Positions 13,921 through 25,509 of a stretch of DNA of 64,000 nt are shown here, piece by piece. Position 1 is the first letter of the stretch. Each line of letters starts with the position of its first letter. The notes beneath the pieces are model-generated. The model was given only the letters and a program-made list of their open reading frames with translations, searched no databases and was not told the origin of the DNA. The position numbers were made by a program, and so were the translations under genes. The stretch is from Stictocephala bisonia (taxonomy: Eukaryota > Arthropoda > Insecta > Hemiptera > Membracidae), in contig JAQJVL010000535.1 of assembly GCA_035578905.1 (NCBI GenBank), positions 234,001 through 298,000 of the forward strand, given 5' to 3'.

Positions 13921-14865
13921 AACCATGACATCCAAACAATGAGCAACTATACACAGCAGGTCCAAGGAGCTTCAAGATAACGACGACAACCAAACAATGA
14001 GCAACTATACACAGCAGGTCCAAGGAGCTTCAAGATAACGACGACAACCAAACAATGAGCAACTATACACAGCAGGTCCAAGGAGCTTCAAGATAACGAC
14101 GACAACCAAACAATGAGCAACTATACACAGCAGGTCCAAGGAGCTTCAAGATAACGACGACAACCAAACAATGAGCAACTATACACAGCAGGTCCAAGGA
14201 GCTTCAAGATAACGACGACAACCAAACAATGAGCAACTATACACAGCAGGTCCAAGGAGCTTCAAGATAACGACAACCAAACAATGAGCAACTATACACA
14301 GCAGGTCCACGGAGCTTCAAGATAACGACACTCACAGTAGGGCGTAAGTCTACATGTTAAACAACCATGACAACCAAACAATGAGCAACTATACACAGCA
14401 GGTCCAAGAAGCTTCAAGATAACGATGACAACCAAACAATGAGCAACTATACACAGCAGGTCCAAGGAGCTTCAAGATAACGACGACAACCAAACAATGA
14501 GCAACTATACACAGCAGGTCCAAGGAGCTTCAAGATAACGACGACAACCAAACAATGAGCAACTATACACAGCAGGTCCAAGGAGCTTCAAGATAACGAC
14601 GACAACCAAACAATGAGCAACTATACACAACAGGTCCAAGGAGCTTCAAGATAACGGCGCTTGTTGTCTAACCTATCCGGCTGACAATATGTCATTTGTT
14701 TGGTTGTGAAGACTTGTTAAACAACCATGACATCCAAACAATGAGTAACTATACACATCAGGTCCAATGAGCTTCAAGATAACGACACTAACAGTAGGGC
14801 GTAAGTCTGTTTACATCTTGCCCACAGCGCTCGTTGTCTCACCTGCCCGGCTGACAATATATACT
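13921..14865. repeat. Minisatellite, 58-bp unit, with longer spacer variants
   Basis: Units carry CCAAACAATGAGCAACTATA followed by an AGGTCCAAGGAGCTTCAAGA motif at a 58-bp spacing (for example 13,987 and 14,045), about a dozen copies. The regular array is interrupted at about 14,330-14,370 and 14,655-14,730. From there it decays into longer units whose spacers are themselves repeated: a CGGCTGACAATAT motif lies near 14,680 and 14,850, and an AGTAGGGCGTAAGTCT motif near 14,337 and 14,793. No coding potential is seen. Confidence 0.93.
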
Positions 14866-15189
14866 GTGTAATTGTACTTGGACCTGGATTTAAGGTTTTT
14901 ATAATCTTAGCATTTTATCTGTACAACAGTTAATGGCGTCAATTTGTCTATAGGTTCAAATATTTTTCAACTTGCGTTTCAATATACCATTTCAAAAGGG
15001 GTAAATACAATCCATTGACCCATTTAATCCTGCTCATTGAATATATTTAATCCCTCCGCAAAAGAGCGCAGGGGCATTCTGTAACCATATTTTTCATTTT
15101 TTTATAGACTCTCGAATCACCTAACTGACCTAGTATCAATTCCCATTTATATTTCCAGTAGTTACATTACCCAAGGTGCGTGGAATAAC

Positions 15190-15280
15190 CTATTCCACGC
15201 GCCTCGGGAGCGATTTCACGCGCCTTGGGAGCGATTCCACGCGCCTTGGGAGCGATTCCACACGCCTTGGGAGCGATACA
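15190..15280. repeat. Short tandem repeat, 21-bp unit, about 4 copies
   Basis: The unit ACGCGCCTTGGGAGCGATTC is repeated with small changes. It is GC-rich against an AT-rich background and sits directly before the antisense LINE fragment. Confidence 0.9.
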
Positions 15281-15334
15281 ACAGAGTATATTCCCTTAGA
15301 GGTATGTATTGATTGATTGACAGATACTGACGGA

Positions 15335-16165
15335 TCGATAATAAGAAACTTATTTCGTCCATCAAAACCGTTTCACGCTATGGTCCAAAAGTATTGGATG
15401 AGAAATTTAATCTGCCCAACTGGAAAGCAGTACGTAGAAGTTGGTTTAGAGAATATATACCACCGTTCCGACGTTGGAGATCAGCAGGGCCTTCAAACGT
15501 CTTATCTGTGGGGGATCTATACTGCACAACACTGAGATCTAAGGAAGTGAAGTTGCCATAAGAATGCCACACATATAGCTCTCATGACCCTATTCAGTTG
15601 GACATCAATCGCTTTAGTACTCTTTTTAGTACTCTCGCTAGCTCTTTTTAGTACTCTATTTAGCCATACGGCCTAATTCAGCTGCTGAATAAACCAATGA
15701 CAGAGTAGTTGTAAACAAGATGTGTGCGTAGGCTCCCCAAGTTGTTCCAGCAATATAATTTGATACATTTGCCCTGGTTTTAAATTTAGCTGTTGATTTT
15801 TGAAGATGTCTTTTACACGTCTAACGTTCCACTCAGGTACTGTGGGTGATTATTGTGATGGAGTTTTAGATCATTTAGAAAGATGTTCAATTTTCTATAA
15901 ACTAGTCGGTTACTTAGTGGAAGCAGGCCACTTCGGTTTTTGATCGATAATTATGATTTAGTTTCCAGGTTCCAAAATATTCTTTGATGGCTGCAAGGTC
16001 ACTTGTTATTCTTTGTCAGCTCCTAAGCCCTTGTGTTGGTAAGCTAACACAATATGATCTGCATATATATATATATATGTTCTATACTTTGTAATTGGGA
16101 TGTCGTTGGGGATACATGTAAAACAAAATTGGAGCAAGTATAGACCCCTGTGACAGACCATACTT
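15335..16165 (-). mobile_element. LINE fragment, antisense copy
   Basis: Read on the minus strand, this segment matches the neighbouring plus-strand LINE (16,253-17,760) at many points. The piece at 15,732-15,810 is the reverse complement of 17,039-17,116. The piece at 16,040-16,150 is the reverse complement of the LINE active-site region around 16,690-16,800. The piece at 15,360-15,460 is the reverse complement of about 17,430-17,520. It therefore covers the reverse transcriptase from just before the active-site motif to the C-terminal region. It is diverged, with indels and stops, and is not functional. It is a second insertion of the same family or an inverted duplicate. Confidence 0.85.
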
Positions 16166-16252
16166 CAGCTGTCTAAAACAGAGGGTTGATATTTATTTAT
16201 CGTATCCACATAAAATCTTTAATGGTATACATATTCCCCGAGTATAGCTATT

Positions 16253-17760
16253 ATGAAGCTTGGAAAAGACTCTGAACGAGTGGAAAGTTATCGCCCAATA
16301 TCAGATTCTCTTCTTAGTGTTTGTTATAAGGTGCTGGAAAGGCTGCTATACAGTAGAATATCACCTATTATTGATTCTAACGTTCCAGTTGAGCAGGCTG
16401 GTTTTCGTCCTGGCCGAAGTTGTAGCGACCAGGTCCTAGCTCTGAAATCATTTATTGAGAATGGGTTTGAAAGACGTTAAAAACATCTGCAGCTTTTGTT
16501 GATTTCACAGCAGCTTATGACTTAGTGTGGAGCAAAGATTTGTTGTTTAAGTTTTACAGCCTCCTTCCTTGTCTCTTTCTTTTGCAACTTTTGGAGTTAA
16601 TGCTTAGTGCCCGGCTAATAAAAGTATATCTCGGTCGTGAACAAAGCTCTTTTGACAGTTGAAGGATAATCTGCCACAGGGGTCTGTTTAACATGCCACA
16701 GGGGTCTGCTCCAATGTTGTTCAACGTGTATACCGCTGATATCCCAATAACAAAGTCTAGAAAGTTTATATATGCAGATCATATTGCTTTGGCTTACCAA
16801 CATAAGGACTTCACAGCTACTGAAAAAATACTCACAAGTGACCTTGCAGCCCTCGAATGATATTTTAAAACCTGGAATCTAAATCCTAACCCATCAAAAA
16901 CCGAAGAAGCCTGCTTCCACCTAAATAATAGACTGGCTAATCGAAAACTGAACATCTTTCTAAATGGTGTAAAGCTCCATCATAATTATCATCCACAGTA
17001 CCAGGGAGTAAAGTTAGATCGATCGCTGACGTTTTAAAGCCATCTTCAAAAACAGCAGCTAAAATTAAAACCAGGGAAAATGTTCTACATCATATTGCTG
17101 GAACAACTTGGGGAGTCAACGCACACGTTCTGCATACGACTGCTTTGTCTCTGGTATATTCCGTTGCTGAATACAGTGCTCCCGTATGGCTAAATAATGC
17201 ACATACAACAGTATTTGATGTCCAACTTAATAGACCTATGAGAGCTATTAATGATATTCTCATGGCTACTCCACTTTCTTGGTTTCCGGTACTGTGCAAT
17301 ATAGCTCCTCCAGAGATAAGACGTCAGGAAGCACTACTTAAAGAACACAATAAGATCTTGAATGCCCCGAACCTCCCCATTACTCAAGATCTCAATCATC
17401 AGGACGGACGCTTAAAATCTCGAAACCCATCTCTACGTACTGCTTCCCAGTTGAACAGTTCAAATTTTTCGCCCAATACTAGCCGGGCTATGGCGTGGAA
17501 CAGTTTTGATGGACGCTATAAGTACCTTATCAATAGCTGTAGGTGGAATGAACCTCCCTCGGAGGGAATAGACACTTTTGATTCGGTTCCGAACTGGCGT
17601 GGGTAGATGTAATTACTGGAAGATTACATGGGGATTGACACTAGATCAGTCATGTGATTGTGGGGAGTCTATCCAAACAATGGATCACATAATTACACAG
17701 TTACCCTGTGTTCTTTCACTTTGGGATTGGCCATTATAAACAGAATAAGTGAGGCAGGTC
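16253..17760 (+). pseudogene. Non-LTR retrotransposon reverse transcriptase, decayed
   Basis: The first 75 codons (16,253-16,480) carry the LINE reverse-transcriptase fingers motif ESYRPIS and then QAGFRPGRSCSDQVLALKS. After a frame change the frame reads AAFVDFTAAYDLVW at about 16,487-16,535, then PQGSAPMLFNVYTADIP. The active-site region reads YADH where functional enzymes have YADD, so a catalytic aspartate is lost. The region 17,145-17,606 encodes the usual LINE C-terminal part (SVAEYSAPVW, NIAPPEIRRQEALL), and a Cys/His stretch with CDCGESIQTMDHI follows at about 17,650. Stops and frameshifts lie between blocks. The style matches Jockey/CR1-like elements annotated in insects, but the clade is my inference. 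The 5' half (ORF1, endonuclease) is absent. Confidence 0.9.
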
Positions 17761-17849
17761 GTAAACGGCTCGATGGATTGGATTTAGCTTTGTGACAGGA
17801 GATCACGTTTGGATCTAAATCAAAATATATATATCACAGCTTTTAAAAA

Positions 17850-19300
17850 ATACTGAATTGGAGCAGACAAAAAACCCATACGATTATATGTATCTCCCCT
17901 GGGTAGTTCTAAACGAGCAAACATCTGGTAGCTGCACTGTCATAAATTAGTGATCTGCCAGCTATGGTAGCTACCACACAAAATCCATGTATTGGTCAAC
18001 TACATGAATCAACAAATATTTATATTAGTGTTTTAAAACCTTATTTATCCACATTAGTATGGCTTACTTTAAAACTTTCTATATTTATAATTCATATAAA
18101 TTAACATTTTCCGCAAATTTTATTTTTTATCTAAAGATTTATAAATCAACTCCTCAAACCTGTAAACCAACATTTAATTTTTAATATTAGGTCAAATTAA
18201 TCCGTGCAATTAGATGTTGTTATTTATAAGGTTATTTACCTACGTGACTGACAAAACCTATTTAACACCTTTCTTTGACATTAGATAATCAATTAGTGTC
18301 AGATTGTTTTAAACTGCCATGTTATCCAGTTTAAAATTGGACAACATCTAAAAAGTAGAAACATTGAGTATGTTTTATTAACTGACTACAAAATAAACAT
18401 TATCTCATGCACATTTATTCAAATGAATAGTAGTATGAAATATCTCTCTTAAACCGAAAATTTAATATTTTTAGCATAATACACTTACTGTATGTAAGAC
18501 ACCTTCTAAGAGCTGTGGGGAAAATATGCAAATTTTTGCGAACGAGTTTGAACAGTGAAGTCCTGATTTAATCGGTAAGGTCGCCTGATTTTTGGAACGA
18601 GCCATTTATTGATTCCTAATAGCTAGGACAATTAGGGTATTTCAACTTACTTTGTCTAAAATAATCTCGAAAATATGAATTTAAAATATTTATTCCTACA
18701 GGAAAAAACACATATTTAAATCACTTTTCGTCATTGTTAACTGGGAGGATGGTTAATTACTGTACAATGCTTATTGTAAATGTTTATATAGTAATGTTGT
18801 AGTAGACATATACACACATAAACATAAGAGTAACTTAACTTAAAACCTATTTAGTTCTAAAATATATTATTCTGGCTAACTGAACCAATGTAGTTCAAAC
18901 ATTGATATTGCTGTTGCTTCCTGTTACTATATGTTTGGCAACTCATCAAAATTATGTTCGCTGAAATCGTCGTGTTTTATGCTGATGATTTCACGGAGCT
19001 CCAGTTAACTTACATTGTTACTATTATTACTTAAAATTAACATACTCTTGGAAAATCTGTGATCAGCCTCTATGTTTCAAAATAATTTATATTTATTGCT
19101 GTTAAGTTTACGGCACAGATTTTGTTGCGTTCCTTTAATTCTGTGCTATCTTATATAATAATATGTTTTCTCGCTATTCACACTATTGTATCGCAATATT
19201 CCTTAGTAAATATAAATAACATTTGCCACCCATCCCAATTTGCCTGTTGAAACATACACTTTTGTTCATACATACAGATTCCCATTAATTTGCAAATTAC
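17850..19300. other. Intergenic AT-rich sequence
   Basis: No coding region, repeat array or mobile element was recognised here. There are only short open frames in AT-rich sequence. Confidence 0.5.
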
Positions 19301-19304
19301 AAGT

Positions 19305-19650
19305 GTATCTACGTGTATGGATGGATGGAGCAATACCATTGTACGTGTATGGGAGGGCGGGTGGGTGGGACAATACCATTGTACGTGTATGGGTAAATAT
19401 TATTGTACCTGTAAGGGAGGCAGGGTAGGGAAATATCGTTGTTCGTGTATGGGCGGGCGAGTCAGCCAATACCATTCAACGTGTATGGGCGGTTGGAAGG
19501 GGCAGTAAAATTGAACGTGTACGGGCGGGCGGGTGGGGCAATACCATTCAACGTGTATGGACGGGCAAGTGGAGCAATACTATTGTCCGTTTATGGGAGG
19601 ACGGGTAGGGAAATATGATTGTACGTGTATTGGCGAGCGGTTTGGACAAT
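19305..19650. repeat. 36-bp G-rich minisatellite, family copy 1
   Basis: Diverged units of roughly 36 bp combine CATTGTACGTGTATGGG, a G-rich GGGCGGGTGGG part and CAATAC. The same unit design (TACCACTGTACGTGTA plus a G-rich block) makes up the larger array at 41.2-41.8 kb. This copy is more degenerate, with about nine units. Confidence 0.85.
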
Positions 19651-19659
19651 ACCTAGGTC

Positions 19660-20860
19660 CCTTGTGTAGATATGATTAGAAAATTCCCATGAAAAATGGA
19701 TATTTGGGGAAGAAGAATTGAATATTCAAAAATACTAGAGAAAATAGCTATAGTAGGCCTACGGAAATGTTGTTGAGGAAAACGTAACATCATAACTAAG
19801 AAAAACGTCCATAAAAATGAATTTGAAATTGGTAGGAGAAACAGTACAAAATTATTAAACTGGAAATTTATCAAAAAGGAAACATTTCTCTCTAAAATTA
19901 ATTAACAGAAACGTGAATCGCCCTTGAAACAACAATACTGTTATATGATGGGATCGAATGGCCCAGGAGGGAGAGAGGTGTAAAGAACAGGTGCTGTACA
20001 TGTCTGCAGCTATTCACGACTGTTCAAATTAATTCTTCATTGCAGAAAGTTTAAGAAAGTAACATTGCCTATATAAGCGACATGTCTGACGAATACTTAG
20101 AAACTGCTGTAAAGACTTTTAATGGATTTATAAACACTTGGGTAGAACGTCATTAACAAAACATTAAGCATTCTGAATGAGCCTAGGAACGTGGGGTCCA
20201 TGTTCCACGACTGGAAGTATTTTAATTAAATCACCCACTCATGGCTTTATGACATTCCGAACCAAGCACATTATATGTACTCGGTGAGATTGTTTGTTTT
20301 TAATAATTAACCTACTCCGAATTGTAATTGATTCTTCTTCTATTTGATACTTTACAAATAAAATATCTGTATTGTAAACCCACTTGTGTTCTGTCACCAC
20401 GCAAGTCCCCGAACTACGTCAACTCCTCTACTAGTAAATTATTTTCCCTCTTAATGTAACACAAACTATTTCCAGCCTTAAGGCTATAATCAAAATTAAT
20501 GTTTTTTTTAGTAATTCTTAAGTATCATCTGTACGTTATAAATTCCAGATTATTTTTAAATTTATCTCTTTCTAACATATTGTGAATTATGAAAACAGCA
20601 TCTTGTTTTAAACTATTTATTTAGAATATTTTAAAATGACAGTGTAACTCCTGGGAAATAAATAGATAACATTCATAAATAAAAATGTATGCGCATGAGT
20701 TTAAAAACATCCTTGAAATACATACTGTAGATAACATTAAAATGTAGGTTATTTTAAAATACATTTATTATTTGTATATGACTTGCAAAACATCAATAGT
20801 CTCTGAGGGACGGCTCGGGAGAACTACTGAAATATTCATCGACAAATCTCAACTCCTGAT
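19660..20860. other. Intergenic AT-rich sequence
   Basis: No gene or mobile element was recognised in this interval. Confidence 0.5.
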
Positions 20861-20894
20861 AAATGTTCGTCCTTTGGATTAATTGTTAACTCCA

Positions 20895-21005
20895 TCTTCT
20901 ACGTTTGGTATACTAGCGTTCTAAATAAATCTACCAATCCAATTTTCCATTCTTCTTTAGACAAATCTAGTGCTGGAAATATGTTGCAGTCAAACACCGA
21001 ACCCC
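20895..21005 (-). pseudogene. Fragment of a possible Polinton-associated protein
   Basis: The minus strand is open for about 30 codons and reads FPALDLSKEEWKIGLVDL. This recalls a conserved F-P-x-L-D-L...W...GL.D pattern of proteins that I associate with Polinton-like elements in insects. The assignment is from memory of family style and is weak. It supports the neighbouring polymerase remnant being part of one decayed element on the same strand. A stop follows at once. Confidence 0.35.
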
Positions 21006-21129
21006 TTCCATTAAGACAAAACATGCTTACTCTTTAACGGATTGATGAAAACTGATGTTGATTGATTAAAAACCTTAAACATTAAACATCTTATGTTTAT
21101 CATCGACATTTTTATAAAATACCCAGTGT

Positions 21130-21530
21130 GTACCCTTACCAATTATTGAAGGGTAACTACTTGGAACCTACCAATGCCAAAGTAGCACATTGGCTGCTCG
21201 TAATCACCGTCGGTGTTCACAATATAATAAGCAAAACTGACTGCCTCACGATTTTGGTTTTTCTTGGTGTATTTCTCTTTGGTCCATAGTGAGGATTTTC
21301 ATCATTATCATAATTATTTTGCTATATTGGTGTAAGATTGCATTCAAAATCTGCATAAGTGGTAAACGGGGCACTCATGGATTTATTATAATCTTCAAAC
21401 TTGATTGTATCTCCTTCCGAGGGCATCTCAATCCTAACTGCGTCATGCTTCTTGTAGTAGTTTTTGTTCACTTTTAGAAGATTTTCAGTTCTGTAGTGAG
21501 TTAAGTAACGCTTGCAAAGCCATACTTGGG
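21130..21530 (-). pseudogene. Polinton-like DNA polymerase B (exonuclease region), truncated
   Basis: The minus strand encodes a fragment with a CKRYLTHY segment, KHDAVRIEMPSEG, and then FTTYADFECNL. The YADFE block is the Exo I motif (Asp-x-Glu) of family B polymerases, and the surrounding sequence matches the style of protein-primed polymerases of Maverick/Polinton elements. A stop follows shortly after the motif, but a shifted frame continues with a plausible stretch (NREAVSFAYYIVNTDGDYE) around 21,190-21,250, so the copy is frameshifted. The upstream (N-terminal) side ends exactly where the 42-bp array starts. Palm-domain motifs are absent. It is clearly non-functional. Confidence 0.65.
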
Positions 21531-24500
21531 TGATACTCTGTTTGTCATTACCACGATACAACTAAGTATGTGTGATACTCTGTTTGTCATTAACACAATA
21601 CAACTAAGTAAGTGTGATACTCTGTTTGTCATTGCCACAATACAGCTAGGTATGTGTGATACTCTCTTAGTCATGACCACAATTCAACAAGGTATGTGTG
21701 ATACTCCATTTTGTCATTGCCACAATACAACTAGGTAAGTGTGATACTCTGTTTGTCATTACCACAAAACAACTAGGTAAATGTGATACTCTGTTTGTCA
21801 TTGCCACAATACAACTAGGTATTTGTGATCCACTGTTTGTCACAGCCACAACACAACTAGGCATTTGTGATCCACTGTATGTCACTCCCATAATACAACT
21901 ATATATTTGTGATCCACTGTTTGTCATTGCCACAATACAGCTAGGTATGTGTGATACTCTGTTTGTCATTGCCACAATACAGCTAGGTATGTGTGATACT
22001 ATGTTTGTCATTGCCACAATACAACTAGGTATGTGTGATACTCTGTTTGTCATTGCCACAATACAACTAGGTAAGTGTGATACTCTGTTTGTCATTGCCA
22101 CAATACAACTAGGTATGTGTGACTCTGTTTGTCATTGCCACAATACAACTAGGTATGTGTGACTCTGTTTGTCATTGCCACAATACAACTAGGTAAGTGT
22201 GATACTCTGTTTGTCATTGCCACAATACAACTAGGTATGTGTGATACTCTGTTTGTCATTGCCACAATACAACTAGGTATGTGTGACTCTGTTTGTCATT
22301 GCCACAATACAACTAGGTAAGTGTGATACTCTGTTTGTCATTGCCACAATACAACTAGGTAAGTGTGATACTCTGTTTGTCATTGCCACAATACAACTAG
22401 GTATGTGTGACTCTGTTTGTCATTGCCACAATACAACTAGGTAAGTGTGATACTCTGTTTGTCATTGCCACAATACAACTAGGTATGTGTGACTCTGTTT
22501 GTCATTGCCACAATACAACTAGGTATGTGTGACTCTGTTTGTCATTGCCACAATACAACTAGGTATGTGTGACTCTGTTTGTCATTGCCACAATACAACT
22601 AGGTAAGTGTGATACTCTGTTTGTCATTGCCACAATACAACTAGGTATGTGTGACTCTGTTTGTCATTGCCACAATACAACTAGGTAAGTGTGATACTCT
22701 GTTTATCATTGCCACAATACAACTAGGTATGTGTGACTCTGTTTGTCATTGCCACAATACAACTAGGTATGTGTGACTCTGTTTGTCATTGCCACAATAC
22801 AACTAGGTAAGTGTGATACTCTGTTTGTCATTGCCACAATACAACTAGGTAAGTGTGATACTCTGTTTGTCATTGCCACAATACAACTAGGTATGTGTGA
22901 CTCTGTTTGTCATTGCCACAATACAACTAGGTAAGTGTGATACTCTGTTTGTCATTGCCACAATACAACTAGGTAAGTGTGATACTCTGTTTGTCATTGC
23001 CACAATACAACTAGGTATGTGTGACTCTGTTTGTCATTGCCACAATACAACTAGGTAAGTGTGATACTCTGTTTGTCATTGCCACAATACAACTAGGTAA
23101 GTGTGATACTCTGTTTGTCATTGCCACAATACAACTAGGTATGTGTGACTCTGTTTGTCATTGCCACAATACAACTAGGTAAGTGTGATACTCTGTTTGT
23201 CATTGCCACAATACAACTAGGTAAGTGTGATACTCTGTTTGTCATTGCCACAATACAACTAGGTAAGTGTGATACTCTGTTTGTCATTGCCACAATACAA
23301 CTAGGTAAGTGTGATACTCTGTTTGTCATTACCACAATACAACTAGGTATGTGTGATACTCTGTTTGTCATTGCCACAATACAACTAGGTAAGTGTGATA
23401 CTCTGTTTGTCATTGCCACAATACAACTAGGTATGTGTGATACTCTGTTTGTCATTGCCACAATACAACTAGGTAAGTGTGATACTCTGTTTGTCATTGC
23501 CACAATACAACTAGGTATGTGTGACTCTGTTTGTCATTGCCACAATACAACTAGGTAAGTGTGATACTCTGTTTGTCATTGCCACAATACAACTAGGTAA
23601 GTGTGATACTCTGTTTGTCATTGCCACAATACAACTAGGTAAGTGTGATACTCTGTTTGTCATTGCCACAATACAACTAGGTAAGTGTGATACTCTGTTT
23701 GTCATTGCCACAATACAACTAGGTATGTGTGATACTCTGTTTGTCATTGCCACAATACAACTAGGTAAGTGTGATACTCTGTTTGTCATTGCCACAATAC
23801 AACTAGGTATGTGTGACTCTGTTTGTCATTGCCACAATACAACTAGGTAAGTGTGATACTCTGTTTGTCATTGCCACAATACAACTAGGTATGTGTGATA
23901 CTCTGTTTGTCATTGCCACAATACAACTAGGTAAGTGTGATACTCTGTTTGTCATTGCCACAATACAACTAGGTATGTGTGATACTCTGTTTGTCATTGC
24001 CACAATACAACTAGGTAAGTGTGATACTCTGTTTGTCATTGCCACAATACAACTAGGTATGTGTGACTCTGTTTGTCATTGCCACAATACAACTAGGTAA
24101 GTGTGATACTCTGTTTGTCATTGCCACAATACAACTAGGTAAGTGTGATACTCTGTTTGTCATTGCCACAATACAACTAGGTATGTGTGATACTCTGTTT
24201 GTCATTGCCACAATACAACTAGGTATGTGTGATACTCTGTTTGTCATTGCCACAATACAACTAGGTAAGTGTGATACTCTGTTTGTCGTTGCCACAATAC
24301 AACTAGGTATGTGTGATACTCTGTTTTTCATTGCCACAATACAACTAGGTATGTGTGATACTCTGTTTGTCATTGCCACAATACAACTAGGTATGTGTGA
24401 TACTCTGTTTGTCATTGCCACAATACAACTAGGTAAGTGTGATACTCTGTTTGTCATTGCCACAATACAACTAGGTATGTGTGATACTCTGTTTGTCGTT

Positions 24501-25320
24501 GCCACAATACAACTAGGTATGTGTGATACTCTGTTTGTCATTGCCACAATACAACTAGGTATGTGTGATACTCTGTTTGTCATTGCCACAATACAACTAG
24601 GTATGTGTGATACTCTGTTTGTCATTGCCACAATACAACTAGGTATGTGTGATACTCTGTTTGTCATTGCCACAATACAACTAGGTAAGTGTGATATTCT
24701 GTTTGTCATTGCCACAATCCAACTAGGTATGTGTGACTCTGTTTGTCATTGCCACAATACAACTAGGTAAGTGTGATACTCTGTTTGTCATTGCCACAAT
24801 CCAACTAGGTAAGTGTGATACTCTGTTTGTCATTGCCACAATACAACTAGGTAAGTGTGATACTCTGTTTGTCATTGCCACAATACAACTAGGTAAGTGT
24901 GATACTCTGTTTGTCATTGCCACAATCCAACTAGGTATGTGTGATACTCTGTTTGTCATTGCCACAATACAACTAGGTAAGTGTGATACTCTGTTTGTCA
25001 TTGCCACAATTCAACTAGGTAAATGTGATACTCTGTTTGTCATTGCCACAATACAACTAGGTAAGTGTGATACTCTGTTTGTCATTGCCACAATACAACT
25101 AGGTAAGTGTGATACTCTGTTTGTCATTGCCACAATCCAACTAGGTAAGTGTGATACTCTGTTTGTCATTGCCACAATACAACTAGGTATGTGTGATACT
25201 CTGTTTGTCATTGCCACAATACAACTAGGTAGGTGTGATACTCTGTTTGTCATTGCCACAATACAACTAGGTATGTGTGACTCTGTTTGTCATTGCCACA
25301 ATACAACTAGGTAAGTGTGA
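21526..25320. repeat. Minisatellite, 42-bp unit with 40-bp variants, about 90 copies
   Basis: The unit runs GTGTGATACTCTGTTTGTCA, TTGCCACAATACAACTAGGT and AA or AT. Two common variants differ at the GTAA/GTAT end. A third lacks 2 bp (GTGTGACTCTG), giving 40 bp. The first 10 units are diverged and the rest are nearly identical, which suggests recent expansion. Because 42 is a multiple of three, long open frames occur on both strands (up to 235 codons). They stop or shift at each 40-bp unit, so they are by-products and not genes. Confidence 0.97.
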
Positions 25321-25355
25321 TTCATTAATAGTCCTTTGAAAGGTAACGTTATACT

Positions 25356-25506
25356 ACAACATTTTGTCCTATTAACACCGGCCTATGTTAGACCTTTTTA
25401 ATGAAATACGTATTATTTAGAGTCATAAACATTATAAAAAATGCCACTCATGTTTTTAGGTTTTTCTAACTTAAAATGAAAATGTAAAAATAGGACAAAA
25501 TGTTGT
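25356..25506. repeat. Short inverted repeat (18-bp arms)
   Basis: ACAACATTTTGTCCTATT at 25,356-25,373 is exactly reverse-complemented at 25,489-25,506, with about 115 bp of AT-rich sequence between. It could be a tiny MITE, but no target duplication was identified. Confidence 0.6.
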
Positions 25507-25509
25507 GTG

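Noticed and set aside
24053..25314. Long open frames on both strands (up to 235 codons)
   Set aside because: Both strands are open over the same minisatellite units and end at each 40-bp variant; this follows from the 42-bp period.
21526..25320. Regular repeats resembling a CRISPR array
   Set aside because: There are no unique spacers; the whole unit is repeated head to tail, and the window is eukaryotic.
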